Source: Allolobophora icterica (Eukaryota; Annelida; Clitellata; Crassiclitellata; Lumbricidae). From it: a stretch of 64,000 bases of DNA. Numbering within the stretch: position 1 is the stretch's first letter; every line of letters begins with the position of its first letter. Where the stretch lies: assembly GCA_963556255.1 (NCBI GenBank), contig OY744616.1:36201466-36265465 (forward strand), given 5' to 3'. The notes beneath the pieces are model-generated. The model had not been told where the DNA came from. It did not search any database and saw nothing but the letters and a program-made list of their open reading frames with translations. This document shows positions 23,815 to 35,261 of the stretch, one piece after another. A program made the position numbers and the translations under genes.

Positions 23815-24890
23815 TTAATACGGTTATCCACGTTTGTGTTCATATGTGAACAACATTACATAATGTAATAACATAATTACCTGCTTATTAGAACAATTAA
23901 ACAAATTCCTAATCGCTGTAGTTATCATGGCTGTAAAGAAAACTACTAACTTACCTACATTTTGCGTACAAGCACATCAAATGCCTGAGAGCAAAATAAC
24001 GGGCCCCGTCATAAATTCTACGGGCGGGTATCGTTTTACGATGAATCCAGTTTAAATTAAATATTTTGAAATATTTTTCTTTCCGTTACAATTATTTCCT
24101 TTTAATGGATAATTTTTATGCTGCAATAATTGCTAATGCAGCGTGGCCTAGTTAGTTGAGGCGCATCCTGTGAATCTACGAGGTGGTGGGTTCGAAACTC
24201 ACTCTGACGTAATTTTTTTAATTCATGCAAGTTTGTTAAACTATTGGTTGGGGTACCTGCCCTCCGATATTGGCCCCTACGATGTCCTTTGTCAAAAGGC
24301 TGATAATGCCTTATTCTCTGCCGTTCTGAGTAACCCAGGTCACGTTCTCCATGCTCTGCTCCCCCCTGTGAGGGCGTGCACTTATGATCTCCGCCCGCGC
24401 CCGCACGTCCGCGAAATCCCTAGAGCCGATATGATGACCCGCAGGGGTTTCATTATAAGAATGTTATATACCTAATCCAAACTTTATTAGTTAAATCTAA
24501 CCTGATTTCATCTTCACCAACTTATCATCATTTAACTTATCTATTGGTTTTCCTTATTCTGTTTATTGCGCCTCGCTTCGTATGCTTGTGTTTTGTAAGC
24601 CGCAGGGCGTCTGCAAGCGGCTCAATAAAGAACATACATACTTACTTACTTACTTACTTTCAAACGCAATATTGCAAACACATATTTTTATGTAATTGTC
24701 ACAAGGTTGTGTCTTGTTTATCATTGCTCATCGAAGGTTATAACAATAAATTTTGCAATGAAATATCATTTAAATTATTTAAATTATAACATTAATTAAT
24801 TTTTCCCTTATTCATTGATTAATTATAAAGAACGTATAATTTAGTTAAGTTTACAGTTACTTGTTTACATGATCAAATACTAGCATTATA
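23815..24890. repeat. tRNA-module repeat, copy 2, split by a LINE fragment
   Basis: Shares its head (23822-24130) and tail (24680-24885) with copy 1. It has a single tRNA-like module at about 24136-24208: A-box-like GTGGCCTAGTTAGTTGAGGC and B-box-like GGGTTCGAAACTC. The interval 24245-24657 is a LINE 3' fragment absent from copy 1. Confidence 0.75.
24245..24657 (+). mobile_element. LINE C-terminal fragment with CTTA tail (family C)
   Basis: The frame reads 'NPGHVLHALLPPVRACTYDL', then 'RPRPHVREIP', then 'FIIRMLYT' and stop: the extreme C-terminus of a LINE reverse transcriptase family common in invertebrates. A 3' UTR with an inverted pair ('aagccgcagggcgtctgc', then 'aagcggctcaataaag') and a short (CTTA)n tail follow. 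Confidence 0.7.
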
Positions 24891-24920
24891 ATTTTTCAGT
24901 GATATAGCATTGAGTTATAA

Positions 24921-25150
24921 TTACCACCCTATGATGTAAGGTGGGAAAACCCACGCTTACTTACTAAGTTCCCACGTTGCCTAATGCTGGGGTGTAAAAT
25001 CTCTCACATCACACCCTATCCCACCTTAATCCCACCCCTTCTACACCTTTTCCAGTAACAGTGTAAGCGCAAAGCACGAGGTTATTCAGGAGCGCTGTAT
25101 CGAATCAGAGGATGTTGTCAAGAGATCGACTGCAGCCTCAGCCTCCGAGC
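24921..25150. mobile_element. Small repeat related to the 2466-3160 element, then LINE A scrap
   Basis: 24921-25063 is made of 'accaccctatgatgtaagg', 'aacccacg' and 'cccaccttaatcccacccc' words and ends in TTTTCCAGTAACAGTG, the complement-type end of the element that begins at 2466. The next about 90 bp resemble the LINE A 3' UTR on the minus strand. Confidence 0.5.
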
Positions 25151-25848
25151 AGAACAATTTCATAAATTTGAATGTATTGTTCACTGTTATCATCATCTTC
25201 ATCATAGTCCTAATCACCGGTAGAGTAGCCTTAAAGCCATTGATCGTCCGACAAGGTAAGATTCAGAGTTAAGCAGAGCTTAATATTGTCATTGTAATAT
25301 TGTTATTGTCAATACATTTGCTATACATCGAAGAACTGAGTGAACTCCTGAGAAAGATCAGAGCAGCATATTTTGCGACTGCCTATATAGGGTGCTACTA
25401 TAATCTATCGATCATTAAATAAGTAAGTCCTGTATAATCGATGCATAAGTCAAGCCAATGGGTCGCATACAATGGTGCATGTGCCGGAAAAAAATGGCCG
25501 TTTCTAGCTTAACCTATAACTAGCTGAGTATGCCGGGGTTATATATATATAGCTGTAAAGAGGAATGCGACATATTCTCACATTTTGAGTCGCAGTCCTA
25601 ACATACAAACCGATGTTCAATCGTCCATTCGTCTCCAGCCACAAATGGTTACTTATCCATCCAGCGTAAGGTCGTCTATGAACCCTGAACTAGCTATAGG
25701 GCTTAATAGACTCTGCAAGGCTGGCTGCTGCAAAAGGACACAAAAAGGAGCCAACCGAATTGCGGGTCGACTTGTGACAGGTTGTATTGGACAAACCAAC
25801 GGCATTATTATCTTTACTACTACTCCTGCTGCTACGGATGGATCTAGA

Positions 25849-26137
25849 CCATGGGCGTCCGCAGGAATTTTTTTAGGGGGGGCGCAAAAAAATGTTAGGG
25901 AAAAAACTTTTGGAGGGGCAAAATAACGTTTTTGCAGAGAAATAAATTGCATAAAAAAATTAGATTAAATAATGACCAAGGACTTTACTTAAACAATCAA
26001 GTGTTTTTTCGCATTGAAAGTCGTGTTGGGACTGTTGTAATAATCATAATAATCAACATATTTTATTTTTATAAAATATTTGCAAAATCCAGGGGGGCGC
26101 AAACGCGTCCCCTTGCGCCCCCTCCGGACGCCCATGG
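25849..26137. mobile_element. MITE with CCATGGGCGTCCG termini
   Basis: 289 bp with ends CCATGGGCGTCCG and its exact reverse complement, flanked by TCTAGA on both sides (25843-25848 and 26138-26143). 'ggggggcgcaaa' words recur near both ends. A 6-bp duplication is possible, but TCTAGA is itself a palindrome, so the exact border is uncertain. Confidence 0.75.
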
Positions 26138-26520
26138 TCTAGATTCTAGACTCCAGAGTTTAACAGCATCTTATGGCAACAAAGGCCGTTGACGTCGGCT
26201 AAATTATTATGGCTTAGCACAGTTCTTTTTAAGTTTGCTGCTGCTATCATTCTTGCTGTTATTTATTAATTGTATTATCATTTCAATTCGAAGTAGATGA
26301 GCCCTCTAGCTTTAGAATTAAGAAAAATAATCTGGAACGGCTTATTGTTATACTATATCCTAATAATACTAAATAAATGGTTATATAAATATAATGGCTA
26401 TAACAATACTTATCCTTACTCATGGGAGTCATGGGCACTAAGAATACTTTGTAATTAAAGCAACGCAGTCTGCCTCTTCGCTCGCTAAGTGGAGCTGCTG
26501 ATAACAAGGTTCGTCAATTG

Positions 26521-27707
26521 TTGCTTCTTTATTCACCAGGTGACTCCGCTGAGCACAGACACTTGCAGTCTATAGTCTCTTGTTGTCCTCAAGACCAAGG
26601 TCTTGGTCTCGAGTTCGTTTTAAAAGTCTTGGTCTTGGTCTTGGTCTTGGTCTTGAGACCAAAAGTCTTGGTCTTGAAGTTCAAAGTCTTGGTCTTGGTC
26701 TTAAGGTCCAAAGTCTTGGTCTTGATTTCGCAAGACCAAGACCAAGACCGGCTGTCAATATGAACAGTCATTTAACAAAACTTAAGAACTTAAAAATTTA
26801 TCAAGCCTGTTTGCATCATAGCCTACGACAAATACCTACGGATGGATACAAGTCTTGTTGGTCAGGAAAACCCATCGGCAGCGGCAGCTAAGTTATGCTG
26901 TGTCTGGAAGCCCTGCCGAGACTTTTTCTGAAGCCAGACGGTCTGATAAACCATGGGAAGATTTCAAAAAGGCTCACGATTTGTGCATTTACATCCAGTG
27001 TTTGAGAAGCTATTGTGTGTGCCAGCGACTTCAGTACCTGTAGAACTTATTTTTCAAATGGCGGAATTTTTATTAGGCCCCACAAGCACGTCGTGGTCAG
27101 AAAATTCTGAGCGAATTGATTTTATAAAATACTAAAGGCATTTGGAAAAACATTTTGCGTAAAGAACTTTTGTAAATACGAATTCGGAATTCTCTGCAAT
27201 CTGCATTTAAAGTTAATTTGCCTGAATAAAATAAAAGAGTCACGTTTTCATTAAAATAGCGAGTAGTCCTACTTGACAATTTTTTGTAAGGAAAAGAAGT
27301 CTTGGGCTGAATGTGATATTTTGGGTCTTGGTCTCGGTCTTGGTCTTGAGGTTCAAAGTCTTGGTCTTGGTCTTGGTCTTGAGGTTCAAAGTCTTGGTCT
27401 TGGTGTTGGTCTCGAGGTTCAAAGTCTTGGTCTTGGTCTTGAGGTTCAAAGTCTTGGTCTTGGTCTTGGTCTTGAGGTTTAAGGTCTTGACAACAAGACT
27501 GCTTAAGGCTCAGCTACGTTTCATGAAGGTTTGGGATATTTCTTGAAAAGGTAACAAAAATCGTCGATATAATTAGGTTTCAAAAGAAAGATTTAAATTA
27601 ATTTGTCAATATTATATGGAACAGAGCTGAGGGCTTTACATTTGCTACATTGTAATTGCTTCTTTATTCACCAGGTGACTCCGCTGAGCACAGGCGCTTG
27701 CAGTCTA
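26521..27707. repeat. 52-bp direct repeats flanking the hexamer-array element
   Basis: 26521-26572 and 27656-27707 share 'ttgcttctttattcaccagg' and 'tgactccgctgagcaca' and differ at about two positions. They bracket the hAT relic plus about 160 bp. They are much too long for a hAT target duplication. Confidence 0.8.
26579..27498 (+). mobile_element. hAT-derived relic bracketed by TCTTGG hexamer arrays
   Basis: Ends CTTGTTGTC..CAAGACC (left) and GGTCTTGACAACAAG (right) are inverted. Arrays of GGTCTT-type hexamers occupy about 26590-26755 and 27325-27490; the second has a 'gaggttcaaagtcttggtct' higher-order unit. Between them, 26985-27135 encodes 'HPVFEKLLCVPATSVPVELI', which matches the hAT C-terminal dimerisation region (consensus PATS.P.ER.FS) although the usual R and S positions are changed. 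Not intact. Confidence 0.65.
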
Positions 27708-27799
27708 ATCTCTTTGAGGCATGCATAATTGCATATCATTTGAATGAAGGTCGATGTTCTCCTGTGCCTGAAGTATCTCGTCTTCGAACATGATCGTAA

Positions 27800-28320
27800 T
27801 CGTAATCTCCGAACTTCTAAAGCGCCACTCGAAGGCCAAGCGCAGGCGCCATCCTATTCACGAGCGCTACGTCAAATCAGAGGGGTTTTCCAAAGAGTAG
27901 TCCAATGGAGGTTCGAGTCCGGATACAAGGGGGTTTCAGATCAAGAGAGGAGGTAGACCAGCTGTTAGGCGGGTGACGCTTAGGGTAAGAAGAATTGGAT
28001 GAGTCAGGGTAGGAGTTCTTGAAAAGGTAAGACTTCAATTTAAAGTGGAAACTTGAAAGTCCGGGATGATAGAGGAACATGAGGAGGAGGATGAAGGACG
28101 GTTTTCAATGATGATGGAGGAACCGAGAATCTGCGGAACAGAGGTAGATCTTTCCAAAGGCGTGGTGCTGTACGTGTTGGCTATAGCTCGGTTGCAGAAC
28201 TTGAGATGAGTAGTGACAGAGGGTCGAGAAAGACTGTGATAGGAGGAGGATCGGGTGAAGCGGGTTACCTGGGTGGTGAAGAGATCACGGAGATACTTGG
28301 GCCGGGAATAAAGTTAAAAC
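27800..28320 (-). mobile_element. LINE family A 3' fragment, minus strand
   Basis: Minus-strand reading gives 'SSFHFKLKSYLFKNSYPDSS', the LINE C-terminal tail, followed by a 3' UTR that matches 540-625 on the opposite strand. Upstream parts match the window's first 200 bp in reverse. Confidence 0.65.
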
Positions 28321-29512
28321 AAACAGTTCTTTGTTAAGATAAGGTCTAATATTCTTTACACAAAGATCTACTCCATTCCTTGCACTTGTCCCAGCCTTCA
28401 ATATGGCTGCTGCTTTTGGGGATCCAGTATATTTCTTGCAGACATGTACATAATACAAAATTCTGTATATGTCACAACTGTACATAATAATGACATACAA
28501 CTACGGGCGAGAAACATGGTTCTAAGAATTGAGAACACCAAGCATGCATCTGACAACTCAGCTCAACAATTGATCTACCCAATTTCAATCAGTTAAACCA
28601 GACATTTCTTAAGTTGCTGCGGAGTGACCAGCAACAGAAATTCATTCTTCGATGACTGCACTTCCTCAAAGGCAATGGACAATAACTGGATAGACGAGTC
28701 ACATGACAGACTGTCAAATGAAATATAATATAGATTTCAATATCATCAGCGTAGAAATGACATCCCAATGAATGATCATCGGTCAGAGTTCTTAATGGTG
28801 GTGTATAATGTAAACACGAGTGACGAGAGGACCAATCACAGACCTTGTGAAATGCGACGCCATCAAAGCACCAGATAAATAATTACGTTGCCATTTAAAA
28901 ATACTAATTGAGTGCACAACCTGCGATAAATACTAAACCAGTTTAGTGCAGGACCAGAAATCCCAAGCCAGCACTTGGAACAATAATAAGAGCCGGACTC
29001 AATCATCATGAACTTACTGTATTCGTATGTCTGCATATGTGTGGTTTTGGCGCTTGGGCCTTGAACGCCTCATGAGACCTTGGCTGCAACTCGTATGCTA
29101 TACGTCATATTTGGAGTGAGGTCTTCCAGTACATAGGAGTTCATCACTGATAGCAAATCATAGCGGTTGACAAGGCAGACTAATCAAGTAGCAGTTTGTG
29201 AAATTACTGCTCATCGAGTTAGATGAGTAAATAATGTGGTTAAGTTTAAAACACTAGATTATTTGCCACCATATCAGCGAACCAAGTAATCAACCAATCA
29301 TGATTTGCGAAAAGCAAACTACCTATCATTCATCAGCAAGTTTATAAGTCGTTCAGTCAGTCAATCAATTGCCAAGTCAGTTATCAATCGGCAATGTGAT
29401 TGATCAATCAGCAATCATGTTGCACAAAACTTTTGGATTTGCTGCAGTGTTGTTCATACTCAGCAAAATATCAGAGTTCAAAGAAAGACCTTGAAGAATC
29501 AGACTCAATAGG
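28321..29512. other. Stretch without a recognisable gene
   Basis: Only short frames. The last 250 bp are rich in 'aatcaatc' and 'agtcagtc' words. No domain or RNA gene recognised. Confidence 0.55.
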
Positions 29513-31722
29513 CCAAGAGCATTAGGTTTAAGGTGGAAATTTTTCATAACAAGCTGAATTTTTCAGGATAGGTCTAGGAATATGAGTAGAATAACATACT
29601 AAAAGTCCCCGATAATCCCCTTGGAGCTCTTTCAGAAATCCAAGATGGCGTCCAAAATGGCCGTCATTAGATCATTATGTGCTAAAAGCTGAAAGTAGCT
29701 CCTCATAACAATCTGAATGTCTCAGGATAGGTAAAGGAATATGGGTAGAATAACATACTAAAAGTCCCCGACAATCCCCCTGGAGCTCTTTCAGAAATCC
29801 AAGATGGCGTCCAAAATGGCCGTCATTAGATCATAATGTGCTAAAAGTTGAAAGTAGCTCCTCATAGCAATCTGAATGTCTCAGGATAGGTCAAGGAATA
29901 TGGGTAGAATAACATACTAAAAGTCCCCGATAATCCCTCTGGAGCTCTTTCAGAAATCCAAGATGGCGTCCAAAATGGCCGTCATTAGATCATTATGTGC
30001 CAAATGCTGAAAATAGCTCATAACTAGCTGAAATTTTCAGGATAGGTCTAGGAGCATGAGTGGAATAACACTGTAGGTCCTTGACAATTTCCTGATTCCC
30101 TGGAGCTCTTTCCGAAATCCAAGATGGCGTCCAAAATGGCCGTCATTAGATCATAACGTGTCAAAAGCTGAAAGTAGCTCATAATAAGTTGAATTTTTCG
30201 GATTAGGTCTAGGAGCATGAGTGGAATAACATACTAAAGGGCCCTGAAAATTCCCTGGAGCTCTTTCCGAAATCCAAGATGGCGTCCAAAATGGCCGGCA
30301 TTTTCTATTATTATTATAATTTTGAAACCCGAGAAGTTAGAATTGCAATTGAAGTGTCTAAACACACGTTTTAAGTCACAAGGATGCATAGTATTCAAAA
30401 TTCAAAGTATCCAGAACAAATTTTATAGAGCTGAAAACTTTGTTCACTTTAGTAGTTCTGTCACATACGTGTTAATCTGGTCATTGCTACAAGTTTGACG
30501 ACTGCATTGACTGCACATTGAGGAAATACTGCACCCAAAGCTTCCCAGTTCTGCACTGAATTCCACCCTGGTCAAGGAGTTGTGAAATGAAGTCGCATAA
30601 CTGTTTGAAACACTCATTCTCGGCTACATCAGCGGCGTTCTCGTCCTTTTGAGAAGAGCTATATAAAGATTCGCTAAGTGATCTTTGTCTATGCTATCCA
30701 AGGTGCCACCGTGCCACATGTGCCCAACAATGCCCAAATGAGGACAGAATTTGAGCACGAAGAGCACGAGAAAAGGCATTGCCAGATAGTATGTGTATGA
30801 CGGATCCGTTGGCATATACCATCTCCCAAAGTACCGGCAAGTGGCCCTTATACAGCGCTTAATCGAGCGTGCTTCTGAGTAGATAACCCTGAAGAGGAGC
30901 TATATAAATTCTCTATATGAATGAACAATCAGGAGACTGGAAGCTACACCGGCTGGTGTGTGAGGCAAATGATTCCACTTTTCCATGCTGCAGGACATCT
31001 TAAGTATGCCAAATCTGCCAGGTTGCACTTTCAACAGATGGAAGCCTTAGAGCAAACTATGCTTTTGGCACATAATGATCTAATGACGGCCATTTTGGAC
31101 GCCATCTTGGATTTTGGAAAGAGCTTCAGAGGGATTGTCAGGGATTTTTAGTATGTTATTTCACTCATGCTCCTAGACATATCCTGGAAAATTCAGCTTG
31201 TTGTGAGCTATTTTCAGCTTTTGGCACATTATGATCTAATTACGGCCATTTTGGACGCCATCTTGGATTTCTGAAAGAGCTCCAGAGGGATTATCGGGGA
31301 CTTTTAGTATGTTATTCTACCCATATTCCTTGACCTATCCTGAGACATTCAGATTGTTATGAGGAGCTACTTTCAGCTTTTAGCACATAATGATCTAATG
31401 ACGGCCATTTTGGACGCCATCTTGGATTTCTGAAAGAGCTCCAGGGGGATTATCGGGGACTTCTAGTACGTTATTCTACCCATATTCCTTTACCTATCCT
31501 GTGACATTCAGATTGTTATGAGGAGCTACTTTCAGCTTTTAGCACATTATGATCTAATGACGGCCATTTTGGACGCCATCTTGGATTTCTGAAAGAGCTC
31601 CAGGGGGATTATCGGGGACTTTTAGTATGTTATTCTACTCATATTCCTAGACCTATCCTGAAAAATTCAGCTTGTTATGAGAAATTTCCACCTTTCATCA
31701 CATTTTGATCTAATGCTCTTGG
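29513..31722. mobile_element. Foldback element with arms of 159-bp tandem repeats
   Basis: The outer ends are CCAAGAGCATTAG and its exact reverse complement. The left arm (to about 30305) has five tandem units marked by 'caagatggcgtccaaaatgg' at 29641, 29800, 29959, 30120 and 30275; the right arm (about 31060 onward) has four inverted units with the same spacing of about 159 bp. The loop (30306-31060) has no transposase, only LINE/SINE-type 3' ends near 30640-30665 and 30860-30915. I see no clear target duplication. This is the architecture of Drosophila FB-type foldback elements, but the sequence family is not one I recognise. Confidence 0.8.
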
Positions 31723-31769
31723 ACTACAAGTGATGTAACCATGAAGCTCTCTTGGGAAATGCATACATA

Positions 31770-31915
<146 letters not shown>

Positions 31916-32590
31916 CATACGTACTTGTATATAAATACATTGCTATATGCAAAAATGCATATTCACACAAAAATACATATATACATACACTCCTATATAA
32001 ATATACATACATGAATGCATGTTTCAAAATGTCTTTATTTTCAAATTAATTAATAAATCTTGAAAGTGGCAGGAAATTTCCCCTTTTCAGTACTGCATCT
32101 CAAACGTTCATAAACTTGACAAACTCACCAACATTTCCAAACGGCGTTACGATTTGGTGGTAATATTGATAATGTTGTTGTTTTTAAAATTTCAGGCAAA
32201 TGCTAAACGTTTTGACCGAGTAATGACACTTTTCTAGGGGTCTACTTTTCATCGGGACACAGTGTAGATGATCCTAGTCCACTTTGACAGAAAGGCAGCC
32301 TATGGTGGCTAAGCAATTTGTCAAAGAGAAGTTCTAAGTTTAAAATGAAATGACAAAAGTGCATTCAATGAATCCATCAATTTTCGTTTATTACTAATAC
32401 AAGCTGTCAGAACGCAACTTGAATACAATAAATGGCTGCAGCACGAGTTATAGAGGATTAGATGATTTGTATAAAGGTAGTTGATATAAGTAATCAATAA
32501 AGTTACAGCCTTTGCGTATGTTTCCAGCGTTGGGCTCGAAAGACCGTGACGTGATCGTTAATTTGACTTATCCTTTGTCAGAGGGACAGC
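31916..32590. other. No gene seen
   Basis: A 'cgggacacagtgtagat' word near 32254 resembles the terminus of the Tc1-like MITE at 7164-7798; otherwise nothing recognised. Confidence 0.5.
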
Positions 32591-32759
32591 TTTTCACCCG
32601 GATATCTCTGATTCGGTAAAGTAGGAGATCTGTGCAAGGTAGGTGGGCTATTCATCGACGGCCGACCACTTGGACGTGGAACCTCTTCGTATTGACGGGT
32701 GACGCAACTCCAGGCAATCTTCACCCTTCTTTACCGAATCAGAGATATCCGGGTGAAAA
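32591..32759. mobile_element. MITE with perfect 31-bp inverted ends
   Basis: 32591-32621 and 32729-32759 are exact reverse complements (left end TTTTCACCCGGATATCTCTG). The 107-bp interior is unrelated. The A/T flanks make the exact boundary and target duplication ambiguous. Confidence 0.85.
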
Positions 32760-33324
32760 GAAGTTCTGCCCATAAATATGTATGTTTATACACCAAGATT
32801 GCGATTCTAAGCTGAAATATTGAAAAATCTATATTTTCCGTCGGCCATTTTGGAAAATGGCTGCCACTGAGGCCAGAAGGCAAATCTGCAATGGCCCTAT
32901 GGCTAAAATTTTTCTTCGTCTTACGTTTTTACCATGTGCCAAATTTCATGCTTCCATCATCAAGTGAGCAATTTTAACACCAAGCTGACTGACTTAATTG
33001 GCAGACGTCATGCTAAAACGTCCGCTAGGGGGCGTAAACCATGAAAGAAAAATTGGCAACAGCATTTTTCTGCTTCAGAACTATCATATTATTAATTTAA
33101 ACATCATTGCCAAGATTCTACCCAAAAATGTTCTTCCCATACATAAGCCGACGGACTTTTTATAAACCTGAATATCGTTAACTGCACCACTAAAACACGA
33201 GTGTATGTCTACTAGATCCGCCTCATCTACCATGTTCGTTTGATGTAATCGTAACTTAGACGTTACAGAAGATGAAGAACAATCCATTAAGCTATAGCCA
33301 AGAGGCAGAAATCTCAAACCAAAT

Positions 33325-33410
33325 TTTTTGCCCTCGCGGGAATTTGAACCCCCGATCTCTCGACCGACGCTAACAACTACAGTATCGAGCACCCAATAGA
33401 CGTTGCTACC
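33325..33410 (-). mobile_element. tRNA-derived SINE head or tRNA relic
   Basis: The minus strand reads 'gctcgatactgtagttgtta' followed by 'gcgtcggtcgagagatcggg' and the B-box-like GGGGTTCAAATTCCC, resembling an Asp-type tRNA with altered arms. It lacks a clean acceptor stem, so a SINE head or pseudo-tRNA is likelier than a gene. Confidence 0.5.
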
Positions 33411-33689
33411 CAATATCTCTATCATACCGTTGTCTAAATGAGACCCAAGGCGTTTTTACAGACCGGCTTTTATTTACACAAATCGTTTTACCCTAATATG
33501 TTGTTGCTGGAGACCGACGTTTAATTGGAACCCAGCACTTCAAGAATTTTTACTCTACGTACATGCATGCAGATATGCGTATACGTCGGCCCTACGTATA
33601 TGCAATTATACGTGCATACTTATAAACATACATTGCATATACATTAATTCACACACATGCGTACATACATACAGACATATATACCTGCA

Positions 33690-33767
33690 TTTATCTTATC
33701 TTATCTTATATAATTATTTATAAAGCGCCTCTCACAGCATAGACTATTCAGAGGCGCTCCCAGCGTG
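33690..33767 (-). mobile_element. 3' UTR and tail of the L2/CR1 LINE
   Basis: On the minus strand the sequence after the stop has an 'agaggcgctttataaat' word and ends in an ATAAG-type pentamer tail, as L2/CR1 elements do. The same 'ggcgct..ata' core is found at many LINE/SINE 3' ends in this window. Confidence 0.75.
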
Positions 33768-35228
33768 TCAGCCTCGAGGGAAAAGAAAGGTCTTTAAGCA
33801 GCGGAGAGAAGAAGGCGAGATCCCAAGCAAAATCTTGCTACGGAGAGAGGGGGGCAGGTCATTCCAAAGGGAAGGGCCAAGGATGGCAAACGCACGATGC
33901 TGAGCCATCGAAGTCCTTGCACGAGGGACAAGCAGATCAAGGCGGTCAGCAGACCGAAGAGGGCGGGAAGACAGAGCAGATAGAGGTTTGCGCATTAGGT
34001 CACAGAGGTATTTAGGAGCTTTTCCCAGTTGAGTCCTAGAGACCAGGAGAAGAACCTTGTATTGGATGCGGGAAGCAACAGGAAGCCAGTGAAGTACATC
34101 AGTCATAAAGGTAGTTATGTGAGAGAAGCGAGGAAAACGGGCAATGAGCCTGGCAGCCGCATTCAGAACAGACTGCAGAGATGAAAGGCGCGCTTTAGGG
34201 AGCCCAGCAAACAATGAATTGCAATAGTCAATGCGGCAGCAAATGAAGGCATGGACCATAGTAGTAAACACTGAAGGAGAAACTGATCTTCTTACAGCCC
34301 TCAAACGCCTCAGATGATAGAAACAGGAACGTGTCAGATGGGAGAGGTGTTCAGAAAACGAGAGGGTACTATCAAGGGTGACACCCAAATCCCGAACACT
34401 GGATGAAAATGAAAAAGCAGGGTATATTGACGACAGAAGTGGGATATCAAGTTTAGAAAGTTGCTGTTTAGTGCCAAACCAGATCAGTTGGGTCTTAGAA
34501 GAGTTAAGGTTAAGTCGATTTGATGACATCCAAGAGTGGAGATCATGTGACAGGGAATCAATGGATCCAACAAGGGAGATCTGCTGAGAGGATGGGCCTT
34601 GGACAAAGATCTGAACATCATCTGCATAAAGGTGACCAGAGGTAAAGTGTTTAGTAAATATAGAAGGAATGTCAGCTGTGTAGAGTAAGTACAGAATGGG
34701 GCCAAGGACAGAACCCTGTGGGACACCATACTCAACTCTAACCCAGGCAGTTCTGGAGTCACCAAGGACAATCCTCTGAGTACGGTCAGAGAGGTAAGAT
34801 TTGAACCAAAGAAGAGGGAGACCACTGAGACCACAAGATAGTTCAAGACGTTGAAGTAGGATTTCATGGTCAACCATGTCGAAGGCCGAGGAAACATCAA
34901 AAAGTGCTAGAAGCGTCAAATGAGACCTGTCAATGGCAGTATAAATGTCCGAGAGAAGTGACAGGAGGGCAGTTTCCGTAGAATGGTGACCTCTAAACCC
35001 TGATTGACTAGAAGGGAGGAGTCCAGACTGTTCAAGATAGGGCAGAAGTTGAAGCGAGACAAGTCTCTCAAGAGTTTTAGAGAGAAAAGAAAGGTTAGAA
35101 ATAGGACGATAGTTAGAACATACTTGTGAGTCAAGATTAGGTTTTTTGAGGGTAGGGAAGACAATAGCTTGCTTCTGAGATGGAGGGAGATGGCCCTCTG
35201 CTAGAGACCTATTGAACAAATATATCAA
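33768..35228 (-). CDS. L2/CR1-type LINE reverse transcriptase, 5'-truncated but open
   Basis: About 486 codons stay open on the minus strand. Reverse-transcriptase blocks appear in order: NYRPISNLSF, the SGFRGHHSTETALL block, motif A LFDVSSAFDMVDH, motif B GVPQGSVLGP, catalytic motif C YADD within HLYADDVQIF, then the SSKTQLIWFG and VRDLGVTLDSTL blocks and the L2/CR1 C-terminus (LHWLPVASRIQYKVLLLV, APKYLCDL, LWNDLPPSLR). The catalytic residues are therefore present. No ATG begins the frame at its 5' edge and no endonuclease precedes it, so the copy is 5'-truncated, the normal outcome of target-primed reverse transcription. The open frame suggests a recent insertion. It borders a pogo-like element. 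Confidence 0.92.
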   Translation of the reverse strand: MIYLFNRSLAEGHLPPSQKQAIVFPTLKKPNLDSQVCSNYRPISNLSFLSKTLERLVSLQLLPYLEQSGLLPSSQSGFRGHHSTETALLSLLSDIYTAIDRSHLTLLALFDVSSAFDMVDHEILLQRLELSCGLSGLPLLWFKSYLSDRTQRIVLGDSRTAWVRVEYGVPQGSVLGPILYLLYTADIPSIFTKHFTSGHLYADDVQIFVQGPSSQQISLVGSIDSLSHDLHSWMSSNRLNLNSSKTQLIWFGTKQQLSKLDIPLLSSIYPAFSFSSSVRDLGVTLDSTLSFSEHLSHLTRSCFYHLRRLRAVRRSVSPSVFTTMVHAFICCRIDYCNSLFAGLPKARLSSLQSVLNAAARLIARFPRFSHITTFMTDVLHWLPVASRIQYKVLLLVSRTQLGKAPKYLCDLMRKPLSALSSRPLRSADRLDLLVPRARTSMAQHRAFAILGPSLWNDLPPSLRSKILLGISPSSLRCLKTFLFPRG

Positions 35229-35261
35229 AAATGGGAAATTTATGCATGAGGCTTACATATG

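Noticed and set aside
33084..33425. 113-codon minus-strand frame
   Set aside because: It passes through the tRNA-derived segment and shows no domain.
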